From Streptomyces sp. NBRC 110035 (lineage in GTDB: Bacteria > Actinomycetota > Actinomycetes > Streptomycetales > Streptomycetaceae), in NCBI RefSeq assembly GCF_000829695.1, contig NZ_BBNN01000057.1, positions 1 through 35,558 on the forward strand: 35,558 nt of DNA. The letters run 5' to 3'. A program made the position numbers and the translations under genes. A model generated the notes under the pieces. That model had not been told where the DNA came from. It saw nothing but the letters and a program-made list of their open reading frames with translations, and made no database searches. Within the stretch, counting starts at the first letter, position 1. Each line of letters opens with the position of its first letter. Below are positions 1 to 8,759 of the stretch, piece after piece.

Positions 1-463
1 TGTGTCCGCCGCCGTCGGGGATGTTGCCCAGCTTCTTGATGTCGACGTGCACCAGCTCGCCGGGCCGCTCGCGTTCGTAGCGGCGGACGACGCGGCCGGT
101 GGCGCGGTCCAGGTGGGTGAGGCGGGCCAGGCCGAAGCGGGTCAGTACCCGGTGCACGGTCGAGGGCACCAGGTGCAGCAGGTGGGCGATGCGGGCGGGG
201 CCCCAGCGGCGCAGGACGCGGACCTTGATGATCCGGCGTTCGGTGCGGGTCGGGGTGCGGCGCGGGCTGGTGCGCGGACGGGAGGAGCGGTCGGACATGC
301 CCGCCTCGCCGACGGCCCGGTAGCGCTCGGCCCAGCGCTGGGCGGTGGTCGGCGAGACCTGGAAGCGTTCCGCGGCGCGTCGAAGGGGCCAGCCGTCCTC
401 GACCACGCAGCGGGCCAGGCGCAGCCGTCCGGTCTCGGTCAGGGGTGCATTACGGTGGGGCAC
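1..463 (-). CDS. IS481-family transposase, N-terminal part (runs off the window)
   Basis: Reading leftwards from a GTG at 463 gives a protein starting VPHRNAPLTETGRLRLARCV, followed by a helix-turn-helix (RRAAERFQVSPTTAQRW) and a second HTH, then HVDIKKLGNIPDGGG at the window edge. That last block is the start of the DDE catalytic domain typical of IS481-family integrases, where the Asp of HVD is a catalytic residue. About 154 residues are visible and the catalytic domain continues outside. No internal stop is seen, so this copy may be intact. The element sits immediately upstream of the broken narG and reads away from it. Family assignment is firm; the individual IS name is not known to me. 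Confidence 0.88.
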   Translation of the reverse strand, partial: MPHRNAPLTETGRLRLARCVVEDGWPLRRAAERFQVSPTTAQRWAERYRAVGEAGMSDRSSRPRTSPRRTPTRTERRIIKVRVLRRWGPARIAHLLHLVPSTVHRVLTRFGLARLTHLDRATGRVVRRYERERPGELVHVDIKKLGNIPDGGGH

Positions 464-584
464 GAGGGCCTTTCTGTTGCTGGTGCAGATGTCGCAATCC
501 ACACCAGGCCAGAAGGCCCTCACCCATTTCAAGATCAATCAGCCGTGAGCCCTGTCACCGTCCACAACCTCCCGGGACAGAACA
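464..584. mobile_element. Outer end of the IS481-type element
   Basis: This is the non-coding end of the element between the transposase start and narG. It holds an inverted repeat, GAGGGCCTTTCTG at 466-478 against CCAGAAGGCCCTC at about 510-522, which could form a hairpin at the transposase leader. The likely terminal repeat is near 551-584, ending GGGACAGAACA. The element boundary is inferred from this sequence and from where narG-like sequence begins; the other end lies outside the window, so no target duplication can be checked. Confidence 0.5.
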
Positions 585-654
585 CCTAGAGCCGTGGCGG
601 CCGGAACCGATCACGATTCGAACGGGCCGCTTGTGCCCGGAGCGGAGTGGCGCG

Positions 655-3600
655 GTGAGCACGGAGAGCACGCGGAGCGGCCCGGGACGAACGGGCATGG
701 ACGGCGATCTGGCGGAGGCGCTGGTTCTTCAGCCGGGCAGAGGTCTCCGGGGACCTGCGCACCCTGCACAGAAGCGGCGGCCGCCAGGCGGACGAGTTCT
801 ACCGGGACCGCTGGTCGCACGACAAGGTCGTGCGCTCCACCCACGGCGTGAACTGCACCGGCTCGTGCTCGTGGAAGGTGTACGTCAAGGACGGCATCAT
901 CACCTGGGAGGCCCAGCAGACCGACTACCCGTCGGTGGGCCCCGACAGCCCCGAGTACGAGCCGCGCGGCTGCCCCAGGGGAGCGGCCTTCTCCTGGTAC
1001 ACCTACTCGCCGACCAGGGTGCGCTACCCGTACGTGCGGGGCGTCCTGCTGGAGATGTACCGGGAGGCCAGGGCCCGCCTCGGCGACCCGGTGGCGGCCT
1101 GGGCCGACATCGTCACCGACCCCGAGCGCTCCCGCCGTTACCAGCGGGCGCGCGGCAAGGGCGGCCTGGTGCGGGCCAGTTGGGCCGAGGCGACGGAGAT
1201 GGTGGCCGCCGCGCACGTGCACACCATCAAGGAGCACGGCCCGGACCGGCTGGCCGGGTTCTCCCCGATCCCCGCCATGTCGATGGTCTCGCACGCCGCC
1301 GGAGCGCGCTTCTACTCGCTGCTCGGCGGCGCGATGCTGTCGTTCTACGACTGGTACGCCGACCTGCCGGTGGCCTCCCCGCAGGTCTTCGGCGACCAGA
1401 CCGACGTACCGGAGTCGGGGGACTGGTGGGACGCCGGATACCTGATCATGTGGGGCTCCAACATCCCCGTCACCCGTACCCCGGACGCGCACTGGATGGC
1501 CGAGGCCCGCTACCGGGGCCAGAAGGTCGTCGCGGTGTCCCCGGACTACGCGGACAACGTGAAGTTCGCCGACGAGTGGCTGCCGGCCCAGCCGGGCACC
1601 GGCGGCGCCCTGGCGATGGCCATGGGTCACGTCGTCCTCAAGGAGTTCTTCGTCGACCGCGAGACGGAGTACTTCTCCCAGTACGTGAAGCGGTACACCG
1701 ACCTGCCGTTCCTGGTCACGCCCGACGAGGCCGAGGACGACGGCACGGGGGAGGGATCCGGCGCGGCCGGGTCCGTCGCCTACGTACCGGGAAAGTTCCT
1801 GACCGCCGCAGACCTCGGTGGGCGGGCCGCACAGGCCGAGCACGCCGGGTTCCGTACTGTGCTCCTCGACGCGGTCACCGGGGAACCGGTGGTTCCGAAC
1901 GGCACGCTGGGCGACCGCTACGGCGAGTCCGGGGCCGGCAAGTGGAACCTCGACCTGGGCGACACCGACCCCCTGCTGTCCGCCTCGGCCCCCGACGGGA
2001 GCGGCGCCGAGGCGCCGGTCACCGTCCTGCTGCCGCGCTTCGACGCCCCGGACGGCGCGGCGGGCCGGCTCCGGCGCGGGGTACCGGTGCGCCGGATCGC
2101 AGGCCGCCTGGTGACCACGGTGTACGACCTGCTGCTGGCCCAGTACGGAGTGGCCCGTGACGGACTGCCCGGCCGGTGGCCGGCCTCGTACGAGGCCGCG
2201 GAGGAGCCCTACACCCCGGCCTGGCAGGAGACGATCACCGGTATCGACGCCGCGAGGGCGGCCCGGATCGCCCGGGAGTTCGCGGCCAACGCCGAGGAGT
2301 CCCGAGGCCGTTCGATGATCATCATGGGGGCGGGGACCAACCACTGGCTCCACTCCGACACCATCTACCGGTCCTTCCTGACGCTGACCACCCTCACCGG
2401 CTGCCAGGGCGTCAACGGCGGCGGCTGGGCGCGCACTACGTCGGCCAGGAGAAGGTCCGCCCGATCACCGGCTACTCGGCGATCGCCACCGCCGCCGACT
2501 GGAACCGGCCCGCCCGGCTGATGATCCAGACCGCCTACTGGTACCTGCACGCCGACCAGTTCCGCTACGACCCGTTCTCCGCGGACACCCTCGCGGCGGC
2601 CGGTCCGGGCCGCGGCGGCCCGTTCGCCGGGAAGACCACGGCGGACGTCGTCGCACAGTCGGCGCGGATGGGCTGGATGCCGTCCTACCCGACCTTCGAC
2701 CGCAACCCGCTCGACCTGGCGGACGACGCGAAGGCCGCGGGCCGCCCGGTCGCCGACCACGTGGTGGACGAACTCAAGGCGGGACGACTGCGGTTCGCCG
2801 GCGAGGACCCGGACGCGCCGGAGAACTTCCCCCGGGTGCTGACCGTCTGGCGGGCCAACCTGCTGGGCTCCTCCGCCAAGGGCAATGAGTACTTCCTCAA
2901 GCACCTGCTCGGCACCGACGCCTCCGTACGTGCCACCGAGGCACAGCCCGAGGCCCGTCCCCGGGACGTGGTGTGGCGGGAGGAGGCCCCCGAGGGCAAA
3001 CTCGACCTGCTGCTGACCCTGGACTTCCGGATGACCAGCACCACGGTCTTCTCCGACGTCGTCCTGCCGGCCGCCACCTGGTACGAGAAGCACGACCTGT
3101 CCAGCACCGACATGCACCCCTTCGTGCACGCCTTCAACCCGGCCATCCCCCCGCCCTGGCAGACCCGCACCGACCGGGACGCCTTCCACACCCTCGCCAA
3201 GGAGTTCAGCCGCCAGGCGGCCGGCCATCTCGGCGTCCGCACCGACGTGGTCGCGGCGCCGCTGCAGCACGACACCCCGGACGAGATGGCCAACCCGCAC
3301 GGCCGGGTCCTCGACTGGAAGGCGGGGGAGTGCGAACCGGTGCCCGGTCGCACCATGCCGAAGCTCGTGACCGTGGAGCGCGACTACGCCGCCGTCGCGG
3401 ACAAGATGGCCGCACTCGGCCCGCTGCTCGACACGCTCGGCGCCACCACCAAGGGCGTCACCTTCAAGGTCGACCGCGAACTCGAGTACCTGCGGCAGAA
3501 GAACGGCACCGTGAGCGGCGGCACGGCCGACGGCCGTCCGTCGATCGCCCGCGACACCCATGCCTGCGAGGCGATCCTCGCCCTGTCCGGCACCACCAAC

Positions 3601-4305
3601 GGCCACCTCGCCACCCAGGGCTTCCACACCCTGGAGGCCCGCACCGGCACCCGGCTCGCGGACCTCGCGGCCGAACACGAGGGCAAGCGGATCACCTTCG
3701 CCGACACCCAGGCCGCCCCGGTTCCCGTCATCACCTCGCCGGAGTGGTCCGGCTCGGAGACCGGCGGACGCCGCTACTCGCCGTTCACCGTCAACGTCGA
3801 GCGCCTCAAGCCCTGGCACACCCTCACCGGCCGCCAGCACTTCTACCTCGACCACGACTGGATGGCCGCCCTCGGCGAGGAACTCCCCGTCTACCGGCCG
3901 CCGCTGAACATGGACGCCCTGTTCGGCGAGCCGCGCATCGGAGACGTCGGCGAACTCGGCGTCGCCGTCCGCTATCTGACCCCGCACAACAAGTGGTCCA
4001 TCCACTCCGAGTACCAGGACAACCTGTTCATGCTGTCCCTCTCCCGGGGCGGTCCGACGATCTGGATGAGCAAGGAGGACGCGGCGAAGATCGGCGTCCA
4101 CGACAACGACTGGGTCGAGGCCGTCAACCGCAACGGCGTCGTCGCCGCCCGCGCGGTCGTCTCGCACCGCATGCCGGAAGGCACCGTCTACATGCACCAC
4201 GCCCAGGACCGGCTCATCGACGTGCCCCGCACCGAGACCACCGGCCGGCGCGGCGGCATCCACAACTCCCTGACCCGGCTGCTGATCAAGCCCAGCCACC
4301 TCAAC
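655..4305 (+). pseudogene. narG: Respiratory nitrate reductase alpha subunit, frameshifted and 3'-truncated
   Basis: NarG is the molybdopterin catalytic subunit that reduces nitrate to nitrite. The translation is clear: the FS0 iron-sulfur motif STHGVNCTGSC and the later PRGCPRG, DWYADLP-type active-site region, and a long molybdopterin domain to RLLIKPSHL. It starts at GTG 655 but is broken three times. Near 718-722 about 14 bases are missing, moving the frame between EALV and FFSRAEV. Near 2428-2433 an extra GC in a GCGCGC run moves the frame at GGGWA/HYVGQEKV. At about 4305 homology stops right after PSHL, losing the last 20-30 residues. Length (about 1,217 codons) is otherwise normal. narH, narJ and narI are absent. 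Not expected to be functional. Confidence 0.92.
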
Positions 4306-4660
4306 AGGTTTGTTTCCGCAGTGACCGTGTCCCCCGCAGGTCGTGTCGCTTTACGAGGCGGCTGGCGACGTGGTCGGTGTCTCCTTGCTGTGGCGGATCG
4401 TGTTGCTATCGCCACCCCAGGCTGTGATGAAGCACACATCCCACTTGCTTCCGGTCCCGGTCTCGACAAGTCCACCGAACGGCTGTCCGGCGTCTACCTG
4501 GAGGGGCCGCGCCCCCCCCCCGCTCTTGTCGCTGTGCCCAACACTGTTCGTGTTGTCGCCAACGGTCCCGGGTCAGGTTTCATGGAGGGGCAGGCCAGGG
4601 CGGGGCAGGCTGACCATCCCGGGGACCGTGTCGCGGCAAGATCAAGGAACGCGAACGAGG
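4306..4660. other. Unassigned segment after the narG break
   Basis: This 355-base stretch follows the point where narG similarity ends and precedes the DUF427 gene. Reading frames stay open here in several phases but none has recognisable protein similarity or a convincing ribosome site. Base composition is less GC-rich than the flanks (for example around 4400-4450), and a run of ten C lies near 4511. It could be a degraded insertion sequence or the far side of a deletion; I cannot assign it. Confidence 0.4.
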
Positions 4661-4978
4661 TCAGCGGCTCTGGGCTGTCGGCTTCTTCTCTCGGGTTCCT
4701 TCGATGGTGACGCCGTTCCAGAAAGCGACGTGGTTCTTGATACGGCGGGCGAGTGGGCTGGGGTGCGGGTAGTACCAGGCGGCGTTCGGGCTGGTGACGC
4801 TGTCGACGGTCACGGAGTAGTAGCGGGCGATGCCCTTCCACGGGCACAGCGACTTGGTCGGGCTTTCGGTGAAGTACTCGCGTTTGAGGGACTCGGGCGG
4901 GAAGTAGTCGTTGCCCTCCACGCGCTTGGTGCGGGGGGTTTCGGCGATGACGACGCCGTTGAAGATCGCTCGCATCAT
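4661..4978 (-). CDS. DUF427 domain protein
   Basis: A 105-residue protein with the features of the DUF427 family: an N-terminal half ending CPWKGIARYYSVTVD and a C-terminal half with NAAWYYPHPSPLARRIKNHV and FWNGV. Function is unknown; these small single-domain proteins are frequent in actinomycetes. The start at ATG 4978 is preceded by AGAAGGAG; a second ATG follows directly at 4975. It is divergent from the CMD-family gene at 5139, and a promoter-like element of the shared ECF type (5016-5042) reads into it, leaving a leader of about 30 bases. This suggests a role in the same stress response rather than an enzymatic assignment. Confidence 0.85.
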   Translation of the reverse strand: MMRAIFNGVVIAETPRTKRVEGNDYFPPESLKREYFTESPTKSLCPWKGIARYYSVTVDSVTSPNAAWYYPHPSPLARRIKNHVAFWNGVTIEGTREKKPTAQSR

Positions 4979-5015
4979 GGCGGTTCACGCTCCTTCTGCT
5001 CGAGGGCGTTACGGG

Positions 5016-5042
5016 AACCCGGTGGGTTGGTCCGGGCTTCCG
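5016..5042 (-). promoter_or_regulatory. ECF-type promoter element of the DUF427 gene
   Basis: CGGAAG at 5042-5037, an 18-base spacer, then GTTCC starting at 5018, reading left into the start at 4978. This is the one copy of the shared motif with an 18-base rather than 19-base spacer. Confidence 0.6.
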
Positions 5043-5058
5043 TTCGTAGCGCGGCTTG

Positions 5059-5086
5059 TGGAAGGCAACCGTGCCCTCGCCGGGTT
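5059..5086 (+). promoter_or_regulatory. ECF-type promoter element of the CMD-family gene
   Basis: TGGAAG at 5059-5064, 19-base spacer, GTTTC from 5084, 52 bases before the ATG at 5139. It lies back to back with the element for the DUF427 gene, so both divergent genes carry the same signal. Confidence 0.62.
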
Positions 5087-5138
5087 TCCCTCCTGTACGG
5101 CCCGCTCGGGCGCCTGTGAGTTGATGGAGGAAACGTAG

Positions 5139-5687
5139 ATGCCCAGGATTCCGGTCCACACGGTCGACAGCGCTCCGGAGCAGAGCCGCGAAACGCTGCG
5201 AGTGCTGGAGAAGCGGTTCGGGAAGCTGCTCAACATCCATGCGGAGATGGGGCATTCACCGGTGGTGCTGGCGGCGTATGCAGCGATGAGTGACGCGATC
5301 GCGGAGCACGGCACCTACGATGCCCGCACGCGCGAGGCGATCGCGCTGGCAGTCGGCGCGGTCGACCACTGCAACTACTGCCAGTCCGCCCACACGATGG
5401 CGGCCAAAGCGGCCGGACTGAGCGAGGAACAGACCGTGGCCATCCGCCGCGGAGAAGTCGACTTCGATCCCAAGCTGGCCGCACTGGTCGCCGTCGTACG
5501 CGAGATCGCTGCCGAGGTCGGGGAGGTGGACGATGCGACGTGGCAGAGCGGCCTGGACGCGGGCTGGAGTGATGTGGAGCTGACCGAGGCGTTCGCGCAT
5601 GTGGTGGCGAACCTGTTCACGAACTACTTCAACCACTACGCCCGTACCGACCTGGACGTTCCGCCGGCTCCTGGTCTTCAGGGCTGA
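5139..5687 (+). CDS. Carboxymuconolactone decarboxylase (AhpD-fold) family protein
   Basis: A 182-residue all-helical AhpD-fold protein. The catalytic signature C-x2-C-x3-H is present as CNYCQSAH (Cys78, Cys81, His85), which in AhpD relatives gives thiol-dependent peroxide reduction. The opening MPRIPVHTVDSAPEQSRE and the MGHSPVVLAAYAAMSDA segment are typical of stand-alone CMD proteins. The start is well supported by GGAGG seven bases upstream of ATG. A shared ECF promoter element precedes it. With the disulfide reductases and mycoredoxin elsewhere in the window, a role in oxidative or thiol stress is likely; the physiological substrate is not evident. Confidence 0.88.
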   Translation: MPRIPVHTVDSAPEQSRETLRVLEKRFGKLLNIHAEMGHSPVVLAAYAAMSDAIAEHGTYDARTREAIALAVGAVDHCNYCQSAHTMAAKAAGLSEEQTVAIRRGEVDFDPKLAALVAVVREIAAEVGEVDDATWQSGLDAGWSDVELTEAFAHVVANLFTNYFNHYARTDLDVPPAPGLQG

Positions 5688-5689
5688 GC

Positions 5690-5864
5690 GGGGGCGGGCG
5701 GCAGGCCCTGCGGCTCGCGCGGCGGCAGCGGACGAGCAAGAAGATCGCGGTGGCCACGGCCGCCGCGATCAGCCGGGTGCTGCGCAGTAGGCCGCCGAGG
5801 GCGCCGGGGCGCCGCCGGCCAGCAGCACCGGTCCGGCGCAGCTGTCGGTCAGCCCCTGCGGCAT
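5690..5864 (-). pseudogene. Mercury-transporter-like membrane protein, frameshifted remnant
   Basis: An ATG at 5864 with a good GGGAGG site starts a short frame reading SCAGPVLLAGGA. After a one-step frame change near 5806-5812 in the GC-rich run, the next frame reads GALGGLLRSTRLIAAAV and ends in a basic, Cys-containing tail. Together these match the layout of the intact small transporter at 8106 (CCAGPALIAAGALAGVGGVL, membrane helix, RRRARRDACC). I read it as a second, decayed copy. It lies downstream of a truncated MerR-type gene on the same strand, so the two probably came from one mer unit. Confidence 0.55.
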
Positions 5865-5944
5865 CACCTGTCCTCCCTGGGAGAGCGAGAGCATCGGCGA
5901 CTACTTCCGGCCGAGACGGGAGAGGCAGACAGGGAGAGTAGGAC

Positions 5945-6072
5945 CGAGCCCCTGGACCCGACCCGGTGTAGATCAGCCCGAGGTCGGTGTACTCGCGCAG
6001 CGTCTTGACCGGCACCCCCGTGTGGCGGGACAGCTCGCCGACCGTCATTGGCCGTGCCCGGTTCCCACTCAT
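5945..6072 (-). pseudogene. MerR-family regulator, N-terminal fragment
   Basis: ATG 6072, with AAGGA eight bases upstream, begins a MerR-type winged-helix domain: MTVGELSRHTGVPVKTLREY and DLGLIYTGSGPGARSYS. In full-length relatives the wing and a long effector helix follow; here the frame loses all similarity after about 45 residues. The fragment starts 22 bases after the merA stop, so it may be cotranscribed with merA. Without the effector domain it is not expected to sense metal, though a bare DNA-binding peptide cannot be excluded. Confidence 0.6.
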
Positions 6073-6094
6073 GACCGAAATCCTTCCCGGTGGT

Positions 6095-7534
6095 TCAGCT
6101 GGCGCAGCAGGACAGCTTGGTGACGTCCCGCGTGTAGGTCTGGGCCGCGAGCTTCAGGCCCTCGGCCATGGTCAGGTACGGGCACCACAGGTCGGCCATC
6201 TTCTGCACCGTCATGTCATTGGCCAGCGCGTAGACGGCGGTGGCGATGACGTCTCCGGCGCCGTCGGCCAGGACGTGGGCGCCGAGCAGACGGCCGGTGG
6301 AGGCGTCGGCGACGAGCTTGATCAGGCCGCGGGTGTCGCGGTTGACCAGTGCACGCGGCACGTACTCCAGCGGCAGGACCCGGCAGTCGCAGGTGTATCC
6401 CTGGGCGACCGCTTCGGCGTCGGTCAGGCCGGCGGAGGCGATGGCCGGGGAGGTGAAGGTGACCTGCGGCAGGTGGTGGTAGTCCACCGTGCGCCCGGCG
6501 CCGTCGAAGGCGTTGTCGGCGATCAGGGCGCCGTGGGCGGAGGCGACGTAGACGAACTGCGGGTGCCCGGTGACGTCCCCGGCCGCCCAGATCCGCGGGC
6601 TGGCGGTGCGCAGATGCTCGTCGACCAGGATCTCGCCGCGCTCGCCCGTGGTGACCCCGACTGCGTCCAGGCCGAGGCCGTCGGTGACCGGACGGCGGCC
6701 GGTGGCCACCAGCAGGTGCGTGGCGCGCAGCTGAAGCTCGCGGCCATCACCGGTGCGGGCGCCGGCCACGATCCCGTCGGCGTCCCGGCGCACTGCGGTC
6801 AGACGCGTGTCGGTGCGGACGGTGATGCCCTCGTCGGCGAAGACGTCCTGAAGGGCGGCGGAGATCTCGGGCTCCTCGCCGGAGGTCAGCCGACTGCGGG
6901 CCACCACGGTGACCTTGCTGCCCAGGCGGGCGAACAGCTGGGCCTGCTCCAGGCCCACGTACCCGGCGCCCAGCACCAGCAGACTCTCCGGGAGCACGTC
7001 GAGATCCATGGCGGTGGTGGAGGTCAGGTAGCCGGTCTCCTCCAGCCCGTCGACAGGTGGCGCCTGTGGGGTGGAGCCCGTGGCGATCAGATAGTGCGCG
7101 GCCTCGATCCGGCGGCTGCCGCCGCCGTCGGCCAACGCAACGTCCAGGACGGGGTTGTCCCGATCGCCGGCGAAGCGAGCGATGCCGGGCGCGATGTCCC
7201 AGCCGTACTCAGCAGCCAGGTCCGTGTACTTCTGCGCCCGCATCTCCTGAACGAGCTTGTCCTTGCCGTCGATCAGCGCGTCGAAGTCCACCGGCCCGGC
7301 CTCCGTCCGGATCCCGGGGAAACGCTGGCCCTCCAGCGCGCTGCGGCGGTCCTCGGCAGCGGCCAGCAGCGCCTTCGACGGCACGCAGCCGGTGTTCACG
7401 CACGTGCCGCCGGTCGTGGCGCGCTCGACCATCACCACCGAGCGGCCCTTGCGCCGCGCGGCGATCGCGGCGGCGAACGCCCCGCCGCCGGAACCGATGA
7501 CCGCCAGGTCGTAACCGCTGTCCGCTGCCCTCAC
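6095..7534 (-). CDS. merA: Mercuric reductase
   Basis: A 479-residue FAD/NAD(P) disulfide oxidoreductase that reduces Hg(II) to volatile Hg(0) in the cytoplasm. Visible features: N-terminal FAD Rossmann motif (VIGSGGGAFAAA), redox pair GTCVNTGCVPSK (Cys45, Cys50), NAD(P) motif VLGAGYVGLEQAQ, second FAD motif WAAGDVTGHPQ, dimerisation domain, and the C-terminal vicinal pair SCC (Cys476-Cys477) that hands mercury to the active site and separates MerA from other family members. There is no N-terminal MerP-like domain, as in other Streptomyces enzymes. GTG 7534 is chosen because GAGGAGG lies just upstream; the longer open frame to 7612 would run through the operator region. Divergent from merR. 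Confidence 0.95.
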   Translation of the reverse strand: MRAADSGYDLAVIGSGGGAFAAAIAARRKGRSVVMVERATTGGTCVNTGCVPSKALLAAAEDRRSALEGQRFPGIRTEAGPVDFDALIDGKDKLVQEMRAQKYTDLAAEYGWDIAPGIARFAGDRDNPVLDVALADGGGSRRIEAAHYLIATGSTPQAPPVDGLEETGYLTSTTAMDLDVLPESLLVLGAGYVGLEQAQLFARLGSKVTVVARSRLTSGEEPEISAALQDVFADEGITVRTDTRLTAVRRDADGIVAGARTGDGRELQLRATHLLVATGRRPVTDGLGLDAVGVTTGERGEILVDEHLRTASPRIWAAGDVTGHPQFVYVASAHGALIADNAFDGAGRTVDYHHLPQVTFTSPAIASAGLTDAEAVAQGYTCDCRVLPLEYVPRALVNRDTRGLIKLVADASTGRLLGAHVLADGAGDVIATAVYALANDMTVQKMADLWCPYLTMAEGLKLAAQTYTRDVTKLSCCAS

Positions 7535-7578
7535 CGCAGCACCTCCTCGCGTCGGGTCCCGTGTGGACGGGACCCTTT

Positions 7579-7598
7579 CTATGCGCCTTGCCGAATAG
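7579..7598. promoter_or_regulatory. Probable MerR operator 1
   Basis: A 20-bp imperfect dyad with half-sites CTATGCG and CGAATAG separated by 6 bases, in the merA-merR intergenic region. It shares both half-sites exactly with the second dyad at 7614-7633. ArsR-type repressors bind such dyads and release on metal binding, so this is the likely repressor site for merA. Confidence 0.65.
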
Positions 7599-7613
7599 GT
7601 CACTGTCACCATA

Positions 7614-7633
7614 CTATGCGGTTAGGCGAATAG
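7614..7633. promoter_or_regulatory. Probable MerR operator 2
   Basis: Second 20-bp copy with the same half-sites CTATGCG-N6-CGAATAG, 35 bases from the first (start to start) and ending just before the merR ribosome site. Its position suggests autoregulation of merR. Confidence 0.65.
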
Positions 7634-7654
7634 TTCCAGTTGTGGAGGACCCCG

Positions 7655-8038
7655 ATGCCCGACCGCGCCACCGCCCCAGTTCCTCCAGTGCGCGACACCG
7701 CCGAGGAAGTGCCGTGTACCCATCTGGACACGGTGGCGAAGTTCTTCCGCGCACTGGCCGACCCCACCCGGCTGAAGCTGCTGGAGTACATCCTTCGCGG
7801 CGAGTGCACCTCCGCCGACTGCGTCGCCTACGCCGGCATCTCCCAGCCACGCGTCTCGGTGCACCTGTCTTGCCTCACCGACTGCGGCTACGTCACCGCC
7901 CGCCGCGACGGCAAGAAACTGCGCTACTCCGTCGGCGACCCGCGCGTCGCCGACCTGATCGTCCTGGCCCGCTCGCTGGCCGCGGACAACGTCACCGCCC
8001 TGACCTGCTGTCCACGCATCCCCGACAGCCAGGGCTGA
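7655..8038 (+). CDS. merR: ArsR-family mercury-responsive repressor
   Basis: A 127-residue winged-helix repressor of the ArsR/SmtB type, the kind that controls mer genes in Streptomyces rather than the unrelated Tn21-type MerR. Recognisable parts are FFRALADPTRLKLLEYI, the metal-site-like Cys pair RGECTSADCVAYAG, the recognition helix SQPRVSVHLSCLTDCGYV, the wing RRDGKKLRYSV, and a C-terminal CC near residue 119. Several Cys residues suit Hg(II) binding. ATG 7655 is preceded by GGAGG at good spacing; the longer frame from 7640 would cover that site. It is divergent from merA and leads into the small transporter gene. Confidence 0.92.
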   Translation: MPDRATAPVPPVRDTAEEVPCTHLDTVAKFFRALADPTRLKLLEYILRGECTSADCVAYAGISQPRVSVHLSCLTDCGYVTARRDGKKLRYSVGDPRVADLIVLARSLAADNVTALTCCPRIPDSQG

Positions 8039-8058
8039 ACCGCAAGGAGCACCCCGCC

Positions 8059-8109
8059 ATGCCCGCCGCCCCCCCCGCCGAGACACAGAGCCCTCCCGCA
8101 CCGGCATGA
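8059..8109 (+). CDS. 16-residue reading frame before the mercury transporter
   Basis: AAGGAG followed by ATG 8059 opens a 16-codon Pro/Ala-rich frame that ends at 8109, its TGA overlapping the transporter ATG (ATGA at 8106-8109). It may act as a coupled leader. Alternatively the run of eight C at about 8069-8076 hides a frameshift: the transporter frame is open upstream through RRDTESPRTG, which would make this its true N-terminus. Confidence 0.4.
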   Translation: MPAAPPAETQSPPAPA

Positions 8110-8381
8110 CCGCCGCCGGGATCGGCGCCGCCCTGCTGATGATCGCCTGCTGCGCCGGGCCCGCCCTCATCGCCGCCGGCGCCCTCGCCGGAGTCGGCGG
8201 CGTCCTCGGCGACCCCTGGGTGCTCGCCACCGCGGTACTCGTCCCGGTAGCCGCCGTGACCGCCGTCGTCCGCCGCCGGGCACGGCGCGACGCCTGCTGC
8301 CCGCCCACTGGATCCGCCAAGCGCGCCACCGAGCGGGACCGCTCTCACATCCCGGCCGACCAGGAAGGACCCCGCTCCTGA
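8106..8381 (+). CDS. Small mercury-resistance membrane transporter (MerT-like)
   Basis: A 91-residue protein with two hydrophobic helices: GIGAALLMIACCAGPALIAA (vicinal Cys pair inside helix 1, the usual mercury-binding arrangement of mer inner-membrane proteins) and a second helix over VLATAVLVPVAAVTAVV, followed by RRRARRDACC with another Cys pair at the cytoplasmic end. This pattern suits Hg(II) uptake for delivery to MerA. It is translationally coupled to the short frame upstream and in the merR transcript. It is not a standard three-helix MerT, so the symbol is left open. Confidence 0.75.
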   Translation: MTAAGIGAALLMIACCAGPALIAAGALAGVGGVLGDPWVLATAVLVPVAAVTAVVRRRARRDACCPPTGSAKRATERDRSHIPADQEGPRS

Positions 8382-8471
8382 TCACGCCCCGGCCGCCGCA
8401 CGCTGTGGTCATGGTCGGCAGCGCGATGGCCGCCGGGTTCGGCCAGTTCCTCGCCCGCATGGCGCCCAGTT

Positions 8472-8660
8472 GCCGACGACCTTGTCCTGCGGGTTGCGTC
8501 CGAGGAAGGCGGTGAGTCGCTGATTGAGGCGCAGCGCTATCTGATCGCCACGGGTGCCGCACCGTGGGTGCTGGCTGTGGAAAGGCTGGAGCAGGCCGGG
8601 TACCTGACCTCCACCGAGTGAGCCATGGTCGGCTTGCGCGTTCAACGGCGGGCTGCGCGG
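8472..8660 (+). pseudogene. merA: merA internal fragment
   Basis: Bases 8472-8621 translate to ADDLVLRVASEEGG, then IEAQRYLIATGAAP, then LEQAGYLTSTE before a TGA. This aligns with IEAAHYLIATGSTPQ and LEETGYLTSTTAM of the intact MerA, but is diverged, so it is a remnant of a different merA. An AM codon pair just after the stop continues the match briefly, then similarity fades. It lies on the plus strand behind merR and the transporter, where a colinear merA would be expected. Confidence 0.8.
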
Positions 8661-8759
8661 GCTTGGTTGCCCGGCCACGCGGAGGCGGTGTTGCCCCGCG
8701 TTCTGGTCCAGGCGGGTGCGGACGCGTGACGCTACGGGCTTCACAGCGGGGCCGCTGCG

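Noticed and set aside
611..2353. Long minus-strand reading frames opposite narG and other genes
   Set aside because: They are codon-bias shadows of high-GC genes, with no ribosome sites or family features.
5139..5687. The CMD-family protein as the arsenosugar-associated peroxidase-like protein
   Set aside because: The AhpD motif alone is too general, and the gene is 7 kb from the arsenic operon; only the shared promoter type links them.
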